Shown in pieces: positions 26,843-35,572 of a DNA stretch of 64,000 bases (position 1 is its first letter; every line of letters starts with the position of its first letter). Both the position numbers and the translations under genes were made by a program. Under the pieces are notes generated by a model. It did not search any database and was not told where the DNA came from. It saw only the letters and a list, made by a program, of their open reading frames with translations. This stretch comes from GCA-2720975 sp964467985 (GTDB lineage Bacteria > Planctomycetota > UBA1135 > GCA-002686595), in assembly GCA_964467985.1 (NCBI GenBank), contig CAYXTP010000001.1, forward strand, positions 124,001 through 188,000, written 5' to 3'.

Positions 26843-28717
26843 CTACCTGCGTCGGTAACCGCCACGTCCGCGACGGGCACCGCGCGCGCCTTGAACCGGG
26901 CCGCGGTCGCGGCGAATGACCACCTTGGGATCACGGGGATCGCGGCGGCCGGCGTTGCGTTCGAAGTGTGAGGCGACCTCGTCTTGGACGTCAAACGTGC
27001 AGGCGTTGGGGTGCACGGCAATGGAGCCGATCATGTCGCCTTGGATGTCTCCGCGTCGGCAGACGGCGGCGAGTACGCGGCTGGGATTGGCGCCTTGGTT
27101 GGATCCGTAGCTGATGAAGAAACGCACTGAGCGGCCGATAGCGAAACGCCCGCCGGTTCGCTTGGAGCGCTCGAACCGCGTGGGGGCCTGGTGCTGGAAG
27201 GAGGACTCCCGGTCCTGTGGGTGGCCGTTGGGGGAGTACTTCTTGTTGTAGCCTTGCTTGAAAGCGGGCTTTTCGTAAGCGCTGGGAGCTGGGCTCACTG
27301 CGGATCGCGGGCGCGGACTTGGGTCGCGTCGGGCGAGTAGCGTGGCCACGACGGCTAGCGGATCGCGCCCGTTCAAGATGCCTCGGGCTTGGGCCAGGTG
27401 TTCCTTGGAAGCACCCTTTTCGAGGGCCGTGTCGAGGTCTGCCTCCAGGTGACTCTGAGCCCGGGCGACAAGCTGCGTGCGAACATCACTGGGGTCCACC
27501 ATCGGACACCAACGGAATTCGACGCCGGCATCGCGCAATAAACGGCTGACCTTGCGCTTGTTCTTCGGGGGGGCAAAGAGAACGCTGCGACCCTGCTTGC
27601 CCGCGCGGCCCGTGCGTCCGCTGCGGTGCGTATAGATCTCAGAGTTCATGGGCGGCGCGCTGTGAATCACGAGGCCCACGTCAGGCACGTCCAGGCCGCG
27701 GGCGGCCACGTCGGTGGCCACGAGCACGGTGGCCTTGCCACTACGGAAGGCGGCCAGGGTGCGGTCGCGTTGGCTCTGAACGAGTTCTCCACTCAGGGGT
27801 TGGGCGGCGAATCCGTCATCGGCCAAGCGCTCGGCGATTTCCAGGGCCTCCATGCGGCGTTCGACAAAGACCAGGGTGCGTTCCCCTTCAGCTTCGAGCA
27901 AGAGGTGGACCAATGCGTCGTAACGCTCGCCGTGCCGCACCAGGAATCCCTCGTGGGTGATGTTCTCGTTCGCGGCACCTAGCCGCGTGCCTTCGATGCT
28001 GAAGGGGTTGTGCTGGTAACGCTGGGCGAGACGCAGGGCGGCGTCGGGGAAGGTGGCGGAAACCATGTGCGTGCGGCGGGGTTCCTCCGTGGCGTCGAGG
28101 ATGGCTTCGAGATCCTCGCGGAAACCCATGTCGAGCATCTGGTCCGCCTCGTCAAGCACCAGTTCGCTGACGCCTCCGAGTTGCAGGGAACCGCTCTTGA
28201 TGTGGTCGAGCAAACGACCGGGCGTGCCCACGAGCACGCGCGGCTTGCGGGAAAGGGTCTGTCGATCTCGGTAAACGGGCGTGCCCCCTGTGACCGACAC
28301 GACAAAGGTGTCTTCCACTTCGGCGAGCAGCCAGCGCAACTCCTCACACACCTGGGCGGCGAGTTCGCGGGTGGGCACGATGATCAAGGCCTGGGGGCCG
28401 CGTCCCAGGCGCTCGGCCTCGAGTGCGCCAGCGATGACAAAGCCGAGGGCTACTGTCTTGCCCGAGCCCGTCTGAGAGGAAATCTGCAGGTCGCGGCCAT
28501 CGGCTTCAGGAGTGAGCACGGCCTCCTGAACGGCCGTCAGCTTGTCGAAGCCGCGCCCGGCCAGCGCATTGCGCAGGGCAGGCGGAACGGAGTCGAATCG
28601 ACGGTCGCGGCCGCGGGTTTCCTGCTCAGAATCCTCCAAGAACGAGGAACTGGGCACTTCGGAAACGGCAAAGGAAGAGTGGGCGTCGTCGAGCGACGTC
28701 TGTGAGTCGAGAGTCAT
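26843..28717 (-). CDS. DbpA/CsdA-like DEAD-box RNA helicase
   Basis: About 624 residues. Motifs in order: Q-motif region (Phe41 to Gln64), Walker A SQTGSGKT (81-88), PTRELAAQ, VGTPGRLLDH, VLDEADQMLDMG (the DEAD box), VSATFPD, VATDVAARGLDVP, and HRSGRTGRAG. After a long linker, residues near FFISYGSNQGANPSRVLAAV form the DbpA-type RNA-binding domain. The tail is Arg-Gly-rich (RGARRGRGGYRRR). Such helicases remodel structured RNA in ribosome assembly or the cold response. ATG 28717 was chosen; the frame extends upstream with no sign of a conserved domain. It converges with the AbiEii gene, 11 bp apart. Confidence 0.9.
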   Translation of the reverse strand: MTLDSQTSLDDAHSSFAVSEVPSSSFLEDSEQETRGRDRRFDSVPPALRNALAGRGFDKLTAVQEAVLTPEADGRDLQISSQTGSGKTVALGFVIAGALEAERLGRGPQALIIVPTRELAAQVCEELRWLLAEVEDTFVVSVTGGTPVYRDRQTLSRKPRVLVGTPGRLLDHIKSGSLQLGGVSELVLDEADQMLDMGFREDLEAILDATEEPRRTHMVSATFPDAALRLAQRYQHNPFSIEGTRLGAANENITHEGFLVRHGERYDALVHLLLEAEGERTLVFVERRMEALEIAERLADDGFAAQPLSGELVQSQRDRTLAAFRSGKATVLVATDVAARGLDVPDVGLVIHSAPPMNSEIYTHRSGRTGRAGKQGRSVLFAPPKNKRKVSRLLRDAGVEFRWCPMVDPSDVRTQLVARAQSHLEADLDTALEKGASKEHLAQARGILNGRDPLAVVATLLARRDPSPRPRSAVSPAPSAYEKPAFKQGYNKKYSPNGHPQDRESSFQHQAPTRFERSKRTGGRFAIGRSVRFFISYGSNQGANPSRVLAAVCRRGDIQGDMIGSIAVHPNACTFDVQDEVASHFERNAGRRDPRDPKVVIRRDRGPVQGARGARRGRGGYRRR

Positions 28718-29025
28718 AGGGGTCCACGCAGGGCCGGTTGGCCCAGTAGCGAATCGGGTAGCGGATCGGATGGCGAATCCGACACCGGATTCAGTAACAG
28801 GTGGCAGCAGAGCTGCCCAAAAACGCGGACCTGCTCGGCCCACACTCGGCTGCGAATGGCTTCCGGAGACTTCTCCGCCCACACGCGAACCGCCGAGCGT
28901 ATCCGCAATCCAGCCCCAGGTGGGGCCGATGGGGGTGAATAAATGACTCAGACGGGCGATCACGTCCCAAACAGAACCGAGTGGGGCGTTCCAGGGTGGC
29001 GCAGGCTTGGCCGTTGGCGCGGGGG
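28718..29025. other. Intergenic stretch upstream of the helicase gene
   Basis: About 308 bp between the helicase start and the end of the sulfatase-like gene. It contains imperfect short repeats (GCGAATCGG, GCGGATCGG, GCGAATCCG near 28748-28777). I see no gene here. Confidence 0.35.
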
Positions 29026-30765
29026 CTAGTCGGATTCGGAGTCCTCGTCCCCACCGTAGCCCAAGATCTTGATCTGGTCCGCACGCGGTCCATCGATGCG
29101 GATCCGATTGGCGTGGACCTGTTCGCTCAGGGCCCGGGCGCGCCAGCGGTCGAGCTCTCCCTCCAGGGCGGTCACCAGAATCGGATTGGCGGCCGAGATA
29201 TCGCTGAGTTCCCCGGGATCCCGCTTGAGATCAAAAAGCGACAGACTGCCCTCACCGCGTACCAATTTGTGGACTCCAACGCGCACGGCGAAGTGTGTCT
29301 TGTCCGGCTCCGCCTTCTCGTCCTTCACGTACCGGGAGGAATAGAAGAACCGCCGGGGGGTGGCTCGGTCCTGCCCGGCGAAGAGACCGAGCAAGGATCG
29401 ACCGGACATGGGCTGGCTTGGAGAATCCAATCCGCACAGGTCTACCAAGGTGGGAGTCACGTCCAAGAGGCTCACGGGTGCGGGGATCGAGCGGCCCATG
29501 GGCAGACTGCTCCCACGTGCGCTGAAGACGAGGGGTATGTGCACCATCTCCTCGAAGACGTGGAAATTGTGTCCCTGCTTGCCGTGTTGCATGAATGCCT
29601 CTCCGTGGTCCGAAGTGGCCACGATCAAGGGGCCCTGGCCCGGGCGCGCTTCAAACCAGGACATGATGCGTCCCGCGACGTCGTCCGCGTACAGCAGGTT
29701 CTCGTCGTAGTAGGCGGCCAACTGCCGTACGTCTTCGTGGTCCGGGCCCAGCTTGTTTTTTTGAACAAGAGCGCAGTCAACAATCGAGCCCTCGACGTTG
29801 CCGCTATATGAGGGATCCGAGAATTGACCGCGAAAGGGCGCCGGTGGTGTGTAGGGCTGGTGGGGAGGAGTCAGGTGTACGTAGGCGAAGAGGGGACGCG
29901 TATCTTCCGCTTCGGTGACCGCTTGCAGAGTCTCCAAAAGCTGCCCAAGCCCGGTCACGCCCCACTTGTAGACGCGGTATTGCTCAAAGCCTCGGCCCAG
30001 TCCCGAAGGCCGCCCCACCACTCCATTCTGGATGAACCCTTCGGTGCGATAACCTCGAGCCGCAAAGAGCTCAGCCAAGGTCGTCAGCTCGTCTCCTAGT
30101 TGATTGTCGAGAAGCCGCACGCCATGACGTTCCTGTTCTTGGGAGGTGAACAAGGATGTGACCGACGGCAAGGTCCAGGATGTTTGGGAATAGGCGGCGC
30201 CGAAGTGCACACCCTGTTGCGCCAGGCGGTCCAAGGCTGGCGTAGTCGGTCGCGTGTGCCCGTATAGCGAAGAGTGGGCTGCGTGAACGGAATCCGAGAC
30301 GAGCAGCAGTACGTCTCGGCCCCGCATGCTTCCGAGCAGAGTTTCGTCCGTTGCAAGGACCTGTTCTGACTGAGCGAGTCGCAGGCTGGAGATGAGCAGG
30401 CCGTTCGCAGCCTCAAACTGCAGGCTAATGGGGCGCGGTCCCTCCCCGGGCAATGAGAGCAACAGGGTCTGGTCCTGTGGGTCACGCTCACCCGCGTGGA
30501 GAGATAGCACCTCACCGGACTCGAGCTGCGCATCGATCTGCAGCTGGCCTTCTCCCGTGGTTCCCACGAGCATCCATGCCTCGCCATCCAGCCAGGCGCC
30601 CGTGCGAAACTCCCCAACCTCGGCGCGGCCCATGAGCAGGTCCGTCTCCCGTACCTGATCCAGCATCGGACCACTCGCTTGTTCGGAGCAGGCCCCAAAC
30701 ACCAGGGCCGCGACCAGCCAAGGCAGCAGACTGAGATTGGGGGATGGGATGCTGGGTGTAGTCAA
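29026..30765 (-). CDS. Sulfatase-like lipoprotein with an N-terminal beta domain
   Basis: About 579 residues if translation starts at TTG 30765, which gives a compact lipoprotein signal (lipobox VFGAC). Residues 30-150 look like a beta-sandwich (GQLQIDAQLESGEVLSLHAG). The hydrolase domain follows: LLLVSDSVHAAHSSLYGH, TSWTLPSVTSLFTS, HLTPPHQPYTPP, TSDHGEAFMQHG with GHNFHVFEE. Thr replaces the formylglycine Cys, and in the first motif the usual R-A-D is H-A-A, so one conserved acidic residue is missing. The C terminus is IKILGYGGDEDSESD. The gene is divergent from xdhC, 79 bp away. It is probably an envelope phosphoester or glycan-modifying enzyme; the substrate is unknown. Confidence 0.75.
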   Translation of the reverse strand: MTTPSIPSPNLSLLPWLVAALVFGACSEQASGPMLDQVRETDLLMGRAEVGEFRTGAWLDGEAWMLVGTTGEGQLQIDAQLESGEVLSLHAGERDPQDQTLLLSLPGEGPRPISLQFEAANGLLISSLRLAQSEQVLATDETLLGSMRGRDVLLLVSDSVHAAHSSLYGHTRPTTPALDRLAQQGVHFGAAYSQTSWTLPSVTSLFTSQEQERHGVRLLDNQLGDELTTLAELFAARGYRTEGFIQNGVVGRPSGLGRGFEQYRVYKWGVTGLGQLLETLQAVTEAEDTRPLFAYVHLTPPHQPYTPPAPFRGQFSDPSYSGNVEGSIVDCALVQKNKLGPDHEDVRQLAAYYDENLLYADDVAGRIMSWFEARPGQGPLIVATSDHGEAFMQHGKQGHNFHVFEEMVHIPLVFSARGSSLPMGRSIPAPVSLLDVTPTLVDLCGLDSPSQPMSGRSLLGLFAGQDRATPRRFFYSSRYVKDEKAEPDKTHFAVRVGVHKLVRGEGSLSLFDLKRDPGELSDISAANPILVTALEGELDRWRARALSEQVHANRIRIDGPRADQIKILGYGGDEDSESD

Positions 30766-30828
30766 AGCGAATGGAGATTCGGGGCAGGTCTGGCCTCCAT
30801 TTCTAACCGATTCGTACAGTGCGGCCCT

Positions 30829-30834
30829 TACAAT
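30829..30834 (+). promoter_or_regulatory. TACAAT hexamer, possible -10 element, 10 nt before xdhC ATG
   Basis: TACAAT is one mismatch from the sigma-70 -10 consensus TATAAT and ends 10 nt before ATG 30845. No TTGACA-like -35 was found at normal spacing. If used, the mRNA leader would be about 4 nt. Confidence 0.35.
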
Positions 30835-30844
30835 CCCGGGCCAC

Positions 30845-31633
30845 ATGGACGCTGACTTGCCCCAACAGGACTGGATCACTCAACTCGCAGAGTTGCGGAC
30901 GCGCGGCGAGGCCTGCTCGATGGTGACTGTTACCGCGGTCCGGGGCTCTGCACCCAGAGAGCCGGGGGCGCGTATGATTGTCGCCGGGGGACGACTGGTT
31001 TGGGGCACGATCGGAGGAGGCAATCTCGAGAAGCTGGCCCTCGAGCAGGCGCAGGAGTTCATCCAGCAGCACGGCCGACACTCAGCCAGTGTGACCTACC
31101 CACTTGCAGATCGCGCCGGACAGTGTTGTGGGGGCGAAGTCACCGTTTTCTTCGAGACCTTCACTTGGCAACGCAGGCGCGTCGTCGTGTTTGGCGCGGG
31201 GCACGTGGGACAGGCCATCGGTGGGCTAGCCAATTACTTGCAGGCGGAGGTCCTGCTAGTGGACGAGCGTCAGCAAGAGGACCTGCAGCCCACATTGGAT
31301 AGCGAGCGTCCCTTCGAAGTCCTGTGCATCGATGAGCCGCAAGAGGAAATCGACTCACTGCCTTCCGATGCGCTCGTGCTGGTGATGACCCACAGTCATG
31401 CGCGAGACCTAGAGATCGTAGCCAGGGCTATTCAGCGCGGGCCCTTCGCGTTTCTAGGCCTCATCGGATCCGAGCGCAAGTGGAAGCGGTTTCGGGAACG
31501 GCTCGAGCAGCGGGGGTTCAGTTCGGACCAGTTGGCTCAGGTCACCTGCCCAATCGGTACGGGCGGTACTTCGAAGGAGCCCACTGCCATCGCCGTGTCG
31601 GTCGTGGCCCAGCTACTGACTGTACTGGCGTGA
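30845..31633 (+). CDS. xdhC: XdhC-family protein (molybdenum-enzyme maturation factor)
   Basis: This 262-residue protein has the XdhC N-terminal block (TVTAVRGSAPREPGARMIV, then GTIGGGNLE), CGGEVTVFFE, and the C-terminal Rossmann-like part VVVFGAGHVGQAIGGLA with FLGLIGSERKWKRF. XdhC binds molybdenum cofactor, assists its sulfuration, and inserts it into xanthine-dehydrogenase-type enzymes. No xdhAB or other molybdoenzyme gene lies in this window, so its client is elsewhere. ATG 30845 fits the family start. It converges with upp. Confidence 0.9.
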   Translation: MDADLPQQDWITQLAELRTRGEACSMVTVTAVRGSAPREPGARMIVAGGRLVWGTIGGGNLEKLALEQAQEFIQQHGRHSASVTYPLADRAGQCCGGEVTVFFETFTWQRRRVVVFGAGHVGQAIGGLANYLQAEVLLVDERQQEDLQPTLDSERPFEVLCIDEPQEEIDSLPSDALVLVMTHSHARDLEIVARAIQRGPFAFLGLIGSERKWKRFRERLEQRGFSSDQLAQVTCPIGTGGTSKEPTAIAVSVVAQLLTVLA

Positions 31634-31661
31634 TCTAGGCAAGGTCGCCAGCCGCAGGCCG

Positions 31662-32495
31662 TCAACACCATGAATTGTTGATGAGTTCGCCCACGCCTCC
31701 AGCGCCAGGCACGATGTAGGACGTGTCGTCCAGCCCCCTTTCCTGGTCCCAGAATTCCCCGGGCACACTCTGCAGAATTTCCGCGGAGGACAATCCTCGA
31801 TCAAGGCGTGCGGTGTAGACCGCCAGCGAGGGGCAGGCATCCAGGACTCTACGCAGGTATTCAGGCGTGCAAATCATGGGCATGGCGATCACCCGCGCAG
31901 GCTCGCCGTGGTGTTCGCGGTAGTGATCGAGGGCTCGAATCGCGGTCGAGCCCGTCGCGCCCATAGGATCAGGAACAAGCAGAGTGCGGCCCGAGAGGGG
32001 GCCGCCGATCTTGCTGCCGGAGAGGTCCACACCCGTGATGTGCCCGTCCTCGTTACTGACACGTGCCATGGTCAAGTGATCCAGGCGCACATTTCGCTCG
32101 GGCAACAAGCTGCTCAAGAGCTCGAAGCAGATTTGTGAAGGCACCATGCCCCCGCGGATGATGTCGCAGACAACAACCTCGTGGCCCGGGTCCACAGCCT
32201 CGCCGCGCCAGACTCCTGCCACCGCATGATGCTCGGCCATTCGCGTCGGAACCTGGGTGTGCACGGTGGGCAGCTCGTGGTGACACGCGTGTAGACATAG
32301 GAATGGGTAGATCAACCTCAGATGAGCCATGAGCTCAACGTGACTCACCATGGGACTGGACAGCTGGGCGAGGGCGGTCGCAATCAACGAATTGTCCAGG
32401 ATGTGGACCCGCTCCCCGTAGCGATGCTCGAGTTCTCCAGGCGCCGTGATGGCTGTGGATGCGTGGACTGATGCCGGGGGGTGGTTGTCGGGCAT
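31662..32495 (-). CDS. upp: Uracil phosphoribosyltransferase
   Basis: This 277-residue protein has VHILDNSLIATALAQL near the N terminus, the PRPP-binding loop LLVPDPMGATGSTAIRALDH, and a C-terminal YIVPGAGGVGELINN in the place of the uracil-binding flap. It makes UMP from uracil and PRPP, salvaging pyrimidines alongside cdd. It is about 60 residues longer than the bacterial norm (about 208). The extra sequence includes HACHHELPTVHTQ in the first half and the C-terminal tail. Uracil phosphoribosyltransferase is the best call, though the uracil-site sequence is divergent. Confidence 0.8.
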   Translation of the reverse strand: MPDNHPPASVHASTAITAPGELEHRYGERVHILDNSLIATALAQLSSPMVSHVELMAHLRLIYPFLCLHACHHELPTVHTQVPTRMAEHHAVAGVWRGEAVDPGHEVVVCDIIRGGMVPSQICFELLSSLLPERNVRLDHLTMARVSNEDGHITGVDLSGSKIGGPLSGRTLLVPDPMGATGSTAIRALDHYREHHGEPARVIAMPMICTPEYLRRVLDACPSLAVYTARLDRGLSSAEILQSVPGEFWDQERGLDDTSYIVPGAGGVGELINNSWC

Positions 32496-32570
32496 GGCTG
32501 CGGAAAGGGTCCGGGACGAGAGCCGTCACATCGTACTCGCAGCCTTCTCGGATGCCCGTAGGACAGATGC

Positions 32571-32576
32571 TAGGAT
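32571..32576 (+). promoter_or_regulatory. TAGGAT hexamer, possible -10 element, 9 nt before ATG
   Basis: TAGGAT ends 9 nt before ATG 32586 of the TPR lipoprotein that heads the four-gene operon. It belongs to the recurrent TAGnnT pattern. There is no Shine-Dalgarno between it and the start, consistent with a very short leader. Confidence 0.35.
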
Positions 32577-32585
32577 CCGCGCTCC

Positions 32586-33845
32586 ATGCCCCGTTTTGCC
32601 ACACACATCACCCTTCTCGCACTCGCGCTGGCCTTGCAAGCGTGCTCGACCGACGCGGAGAGCGATACGCAGGCCAATGGGAGCGGGCAAGTCGCCAAGA
32701 CTCCCGCTCGCATTGCCTTCGAACGGGGCAGCGACGCCGTGAAGGTCTATCTCGAGACCCTCGACCACGACAGCCTGACGGCAGCAATCGAGAACCTTGA
32801 AGAATCGGTGCGTCTCGAACCCTTCGAGGTCGAGTACCTGCTCATGGCGGGGCGCACGCAGGAGCTGGCCTTGGATGGCGCCAAGGCCTTTGGTCACTAT
32901 CGAGTTGCGACGGGGCTGGGACACGATGACCCCCTCGTCTGGAGAAGGATGGGAGTCTTGGCGCTGGAGCTTGGGGATCTGGACCAGGCCCGCGGCTGTC
33001 TTGAGCGGGCACTCTCACACGAAGTTGTCGATCCCGAGTTGTTCTTTGGTTACGGGTGCCTGCTCGACCTGGAGAACGAACTCGACCAGGCTCGGAACGC
33101 GTTTGAAGCCGCCATCGCCAGCCGTCGAACTTATGACGACGCCTACTTTCGCCTCGCGAAGGTCCTTCGCGGGCTAGGCGATGAGGAGGGCGCGGACTAC
33201 GCAGCGGCCAAGTTCGAGGAGTGGAAGGCCGTTCACCAGGCGCTCGCCGATGCGCGCAAGCACGCAGCGAAGAACCCGGCGGATGGTGAAAGCGTGCGAT
33301 CGGTAGGCATCCTGCTGCTGAAACTGGATCAAGCCGAGGAATCCGTCGAGTGGTTGAGGCGGGCCAAGGGCATGTTGCCGGGTGATGCCCTCACCCTTGA
33401 ACAATTAGGACGTGCACAACAGACCCTTGGTCAGTTGTCCGCGGCACGCCGAAGCCTGGAGTCGGCGGTCAAGATCGCGCCGAATCAACCCTCGGGCCTG
33501 CAGGCTCTCGCATTCGTCTTGGGAGAGGGGGGCGATCCCGACGAAGCACTCGAGCGCATGCGCCAAGCCCTGGCGCTGGCCCCCAACGATGCCAATCTTC
33601 TCTACCAGCAGGGCGTCTTGTTCATGCAATTGGGCCAGCCGAGTGACGCCTTCGAGGCTTACTCAGAAGCGCTATTGAACGATCCGGAGTCGGTTGACGC
33701 ACTGCTCGGTCTAGCGGAAGTCCACTACGGAGACGGGCGCCGCGAAGATGCCCGCGCGACGTACCGCAGCGTACTTGCCATTCAGCCTGGAAACCCAGCC
33801 GCCAGGAGTTCGTTGGCGTTCATCTTGGAGGAGGACGGCGAGTGA
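32586..33845 (+). CDS. TPR-repeat lipoprotein
   Basis: This 419-residue protein starts with a lipoprotein signal (MPRFATHITLLALALALQAC, Cys20). The rest consists of about nine to ten tetratricopeptide repeats, for example AFEAYSEALLNDPESVDALL and AARRSLESAVKIAPNQPSGL. TPR superhelices are protein-interaction scaffolds, here facing the periplasm or cell surface. It is the first gene of an operon. The next gene's GTG overlaps its stop by 4 nt (GTGA). Pairing of TPR proteins with ASPIC/UnbV proteins is common in Planctomycetota and Acidobacteriota, but the function of such pairs is unknown. Confidence 0.85.
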   Translation: MPRFATHITLLALALALQACSTDAESDTQANGSGQVAKTPARIAFERGSDAVKVYLETLDHDSLTAAIENLEESVRLEPFEVEYLLMAGRTQELALDGAKAFGHYRVATGLGHDDPLVWRRMGVLALELGDLDQARGCLERALSHEVVDPELFFGYGCLLDLENELDQARNAFEAAIASRRTYDDAYFRLAKVLRGLGDEEGADYAAAKFEEWKAVHQALADARKHAAKNPADGESVRSVGILLLKLDQAEESVEWLRRAKGMLPGDALTLEQLGRAQQTLGQLSAARRSLESAVKIAPNQPSGLQALAFVLGEGGDPDEALERMRQALALAPNDANLLYQQGVLFMQLGQPSDAFEAYSEALLNDPESVDALLGLAEVHYGDGRREDARATYRSVLAIQPGNPAARSSLAFILEEDGE

Positions 33846-35572
33846 GGAGTCTCTGGCTCTCGGTGCTCGTACTTGCCTGTTGCGGTGGCCAAGAGGGCGG
33901 TGAGAATGATGAAGGCCCCCGAGGTGTCTCCGCGAACGAGGCACAGATCCCGGAACCCACAGGGCTGTACTTCGTCGACGGCACCGTTGGGTCCGGGCTT
34001 GGTGCTTTTCAGCAGCGAAGTGGGTCCGCCGACAAGCACCTGATTCACGAGTCCTTTGGTGCCGGAGTCGCTCTTGTCGATTTGAACGGAGACGGCCATC
34101 TGGATGTCTACCTGACCAACGGCGGGCTCGAGCAGGGCAGTCCCGAGTCAGTCGCCAACGCCCTCTTCCTAGGAGACGGACTTGGCCACTTCACGGAGGT
34201 GCCAGGCGCGGGCGGCGCAGCGGATAGCCTGTGGTCCTACGGTGTCACGGCAGCTGATTTTGACGGCGACTCGGACCTCGACTTGTACGTCACCAACCGG
34301 GGCCCGAACCGGCTCTACCGAAATGACGGTAGCGGGAACTTCGTGGACGTTGCGGCAAGTGCCGGTGTGGCTGTGGAGGATTGGAGTACCGGTTCAGCGT
34401 TCTTTGATCATGACCGCGATGGGGACCTCGATTTGTACGTGGTGAACCACATCGACTTTGATGCGCAGTCCGTGCATGAGCAGGGATTGCGCATGAAGTA
34501 CTTCACCGAAGACGTGTACTACGGCCCACTGGGGTTGGATGGTGTCGCAGACCGCCTGTTCGAGAACCAAGGGGACGGCACCTTTGTCGACGTCAGTGAA
34601 TCCAGCGGGATTGGAGCCGTGGCCCTGTTCGGGTTTCAGGTTGTGAGCTTTGACTACAACTTGGACGGCTGGCCTGATCTGTACGTGGCCAATGACTCCA
34701 ACCCGAATCTGCTCTGGCGCAATCAGCAAGACGGGACGTATGAGAACGTCGCCGCCAAGCTGGGTGTGGAGTTCAGCGTCACCGGGGACTCCCAAGCCGG
34801 GATGGGTGTAGCCGTTGGGGACTACGACGGCGACTTGCGGACGGATCTCTTCGTGACCAACTTCTCCGAGGACTACTTCAATCTCTACCGCCTAACAGAG
34901 CGCGGGATGTTCCGAGACGTGGCTGCCAAGGCTCAACTACACCAGGCCACCATGCCTCTGCTTGGCTGGTCTTGCTTCTTTGAAGACTTCGACGCAGACG
35001 GTGACTTGGATCTGTTTGCCGCCAATGGGCACGTCTTCCCACAAGTGGATGCCCTCGGACGTGCGGAGACCACGTACCTACAGCGCAACTCCCTCTTCGA
35101 GAACACAGCCGACGGGCGCTTTGGTGTCCCAGACGGCGCAGGGGGACCGGGGCTCGCCATCGAGACCGCTAGTCGCGGCGCGGCGGTGGGGGATGTGGAT
35201 GGGGATGGGGACTTGGACTTGCTGGTTGGCAACTTGGACGGCCCACCCTCGCTGCTCTTGAATCAAGGTGCCCGTCAAGGGTGTCATCTGTTTGTGAACC
35301 TGGTTGGGGAGGCGCCGAATACCCGCGCCATGGGGGCGCGCGTCATTGCCCGCGTCGGAGAATCGCAGATGTTGCGGCTGTGCGGGACTCAGAGCGGTTT
35401 CCTTTCGTCCGGTCCAACGACGATGCATTGGGGCTTGGGAAAGTCCGCGCACGTGGACGAACTGGAAGTCACTTGGCCGGACGGAACTCAAGAGGTCTTT
35501 GCGCAGGTCGCCGCGGGACGTATCACCTTGACCCAAGGGTCCGGCCTGACTCGTACTGATGGCCGCGACTAA
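33842..35572 (+). CDS. CRTAC1-like FG-GAP/ASPIC-UnbV lipoprotein
   Basis: This 576-residue protein begins at GTG with a lipoprotein signal (MRSLWLSVLVLACC). Seven calcium-loop blades follow, such as DLNGDGHLDVYLTNGG, DFDGDSDLDLYVTNRG, DYNLDGWPDLYVANDS and DVDGDGDLDLLVGNLD, and then the C-terminal ASPIC/UnbV domain (GCHLFVNLVGE, MGARVIARVGE, SGPTTMHWGLGKSAHVDELE, VTWPDGTQEVF). This matches the CRTAC1 family. It is probably a surface-exposed, calcium-stabilised binding protein. It overlaps both neighbours (4 nt upstream, 14 nt downstream), so expression is tightly coupled. Confidence 0.88.
   Translation: MRSLWLSVLVLACCGGQEGGENDEGPRGVSANEAQIPEPTGLYFVDGTVGSGLGAFQQRSGSADKHLIHESFGAGVALVDLNGDGHLDVYLTNGGLEQGSPESVANALFLGDGLGHFTEVPGAGGAADSLWSYGVTAADFDGDSDLDLYVTNRGPNRLYRNDGSGNFVDVAASAGVAVEDWSTGSAFFDHDRDGDLDLYVVNHIDFDAQSVHEQGLRMKYFTEDVYYGPLGLDGVADRLFENQGDGTFVDVSESSGIGAVALFGFQVVSFDYNLDGWPDLYVANDSNPNLLWRNQQDGTYENVAAKLGVEFSVTGDSQAGMGVAVGDYDGDLRTDLFVTNFSEDYFNLYRLTERGMFRDVAAKAQLHQATMPLLGWSCFFEDFDADGDLDLFAANGHVFPQVDALGRAETTYLQRNSLFENTADGRFGVPDGAGGPGLAIETASRGAAVGDVDGDGDLDLLVGNLDGPPSLLLNQGARQGCHLFVNLVGEAPNTRAMGARVIARVGESQMLRLCGTQSGFLSSGPTTMHWGLGKSAHVDELEVTWPDGTQEVFAQVAAGRITLTQGSGLTRTDGRD

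Noticed and set aside
28791..29093. 100-codon minus-strand frame between helicase and sulfatase-like gene
   Set aside because: Arg/Ser/Pro-rich composition with no recognisable domain, and it overlaps the sulfatase-like 3' end.
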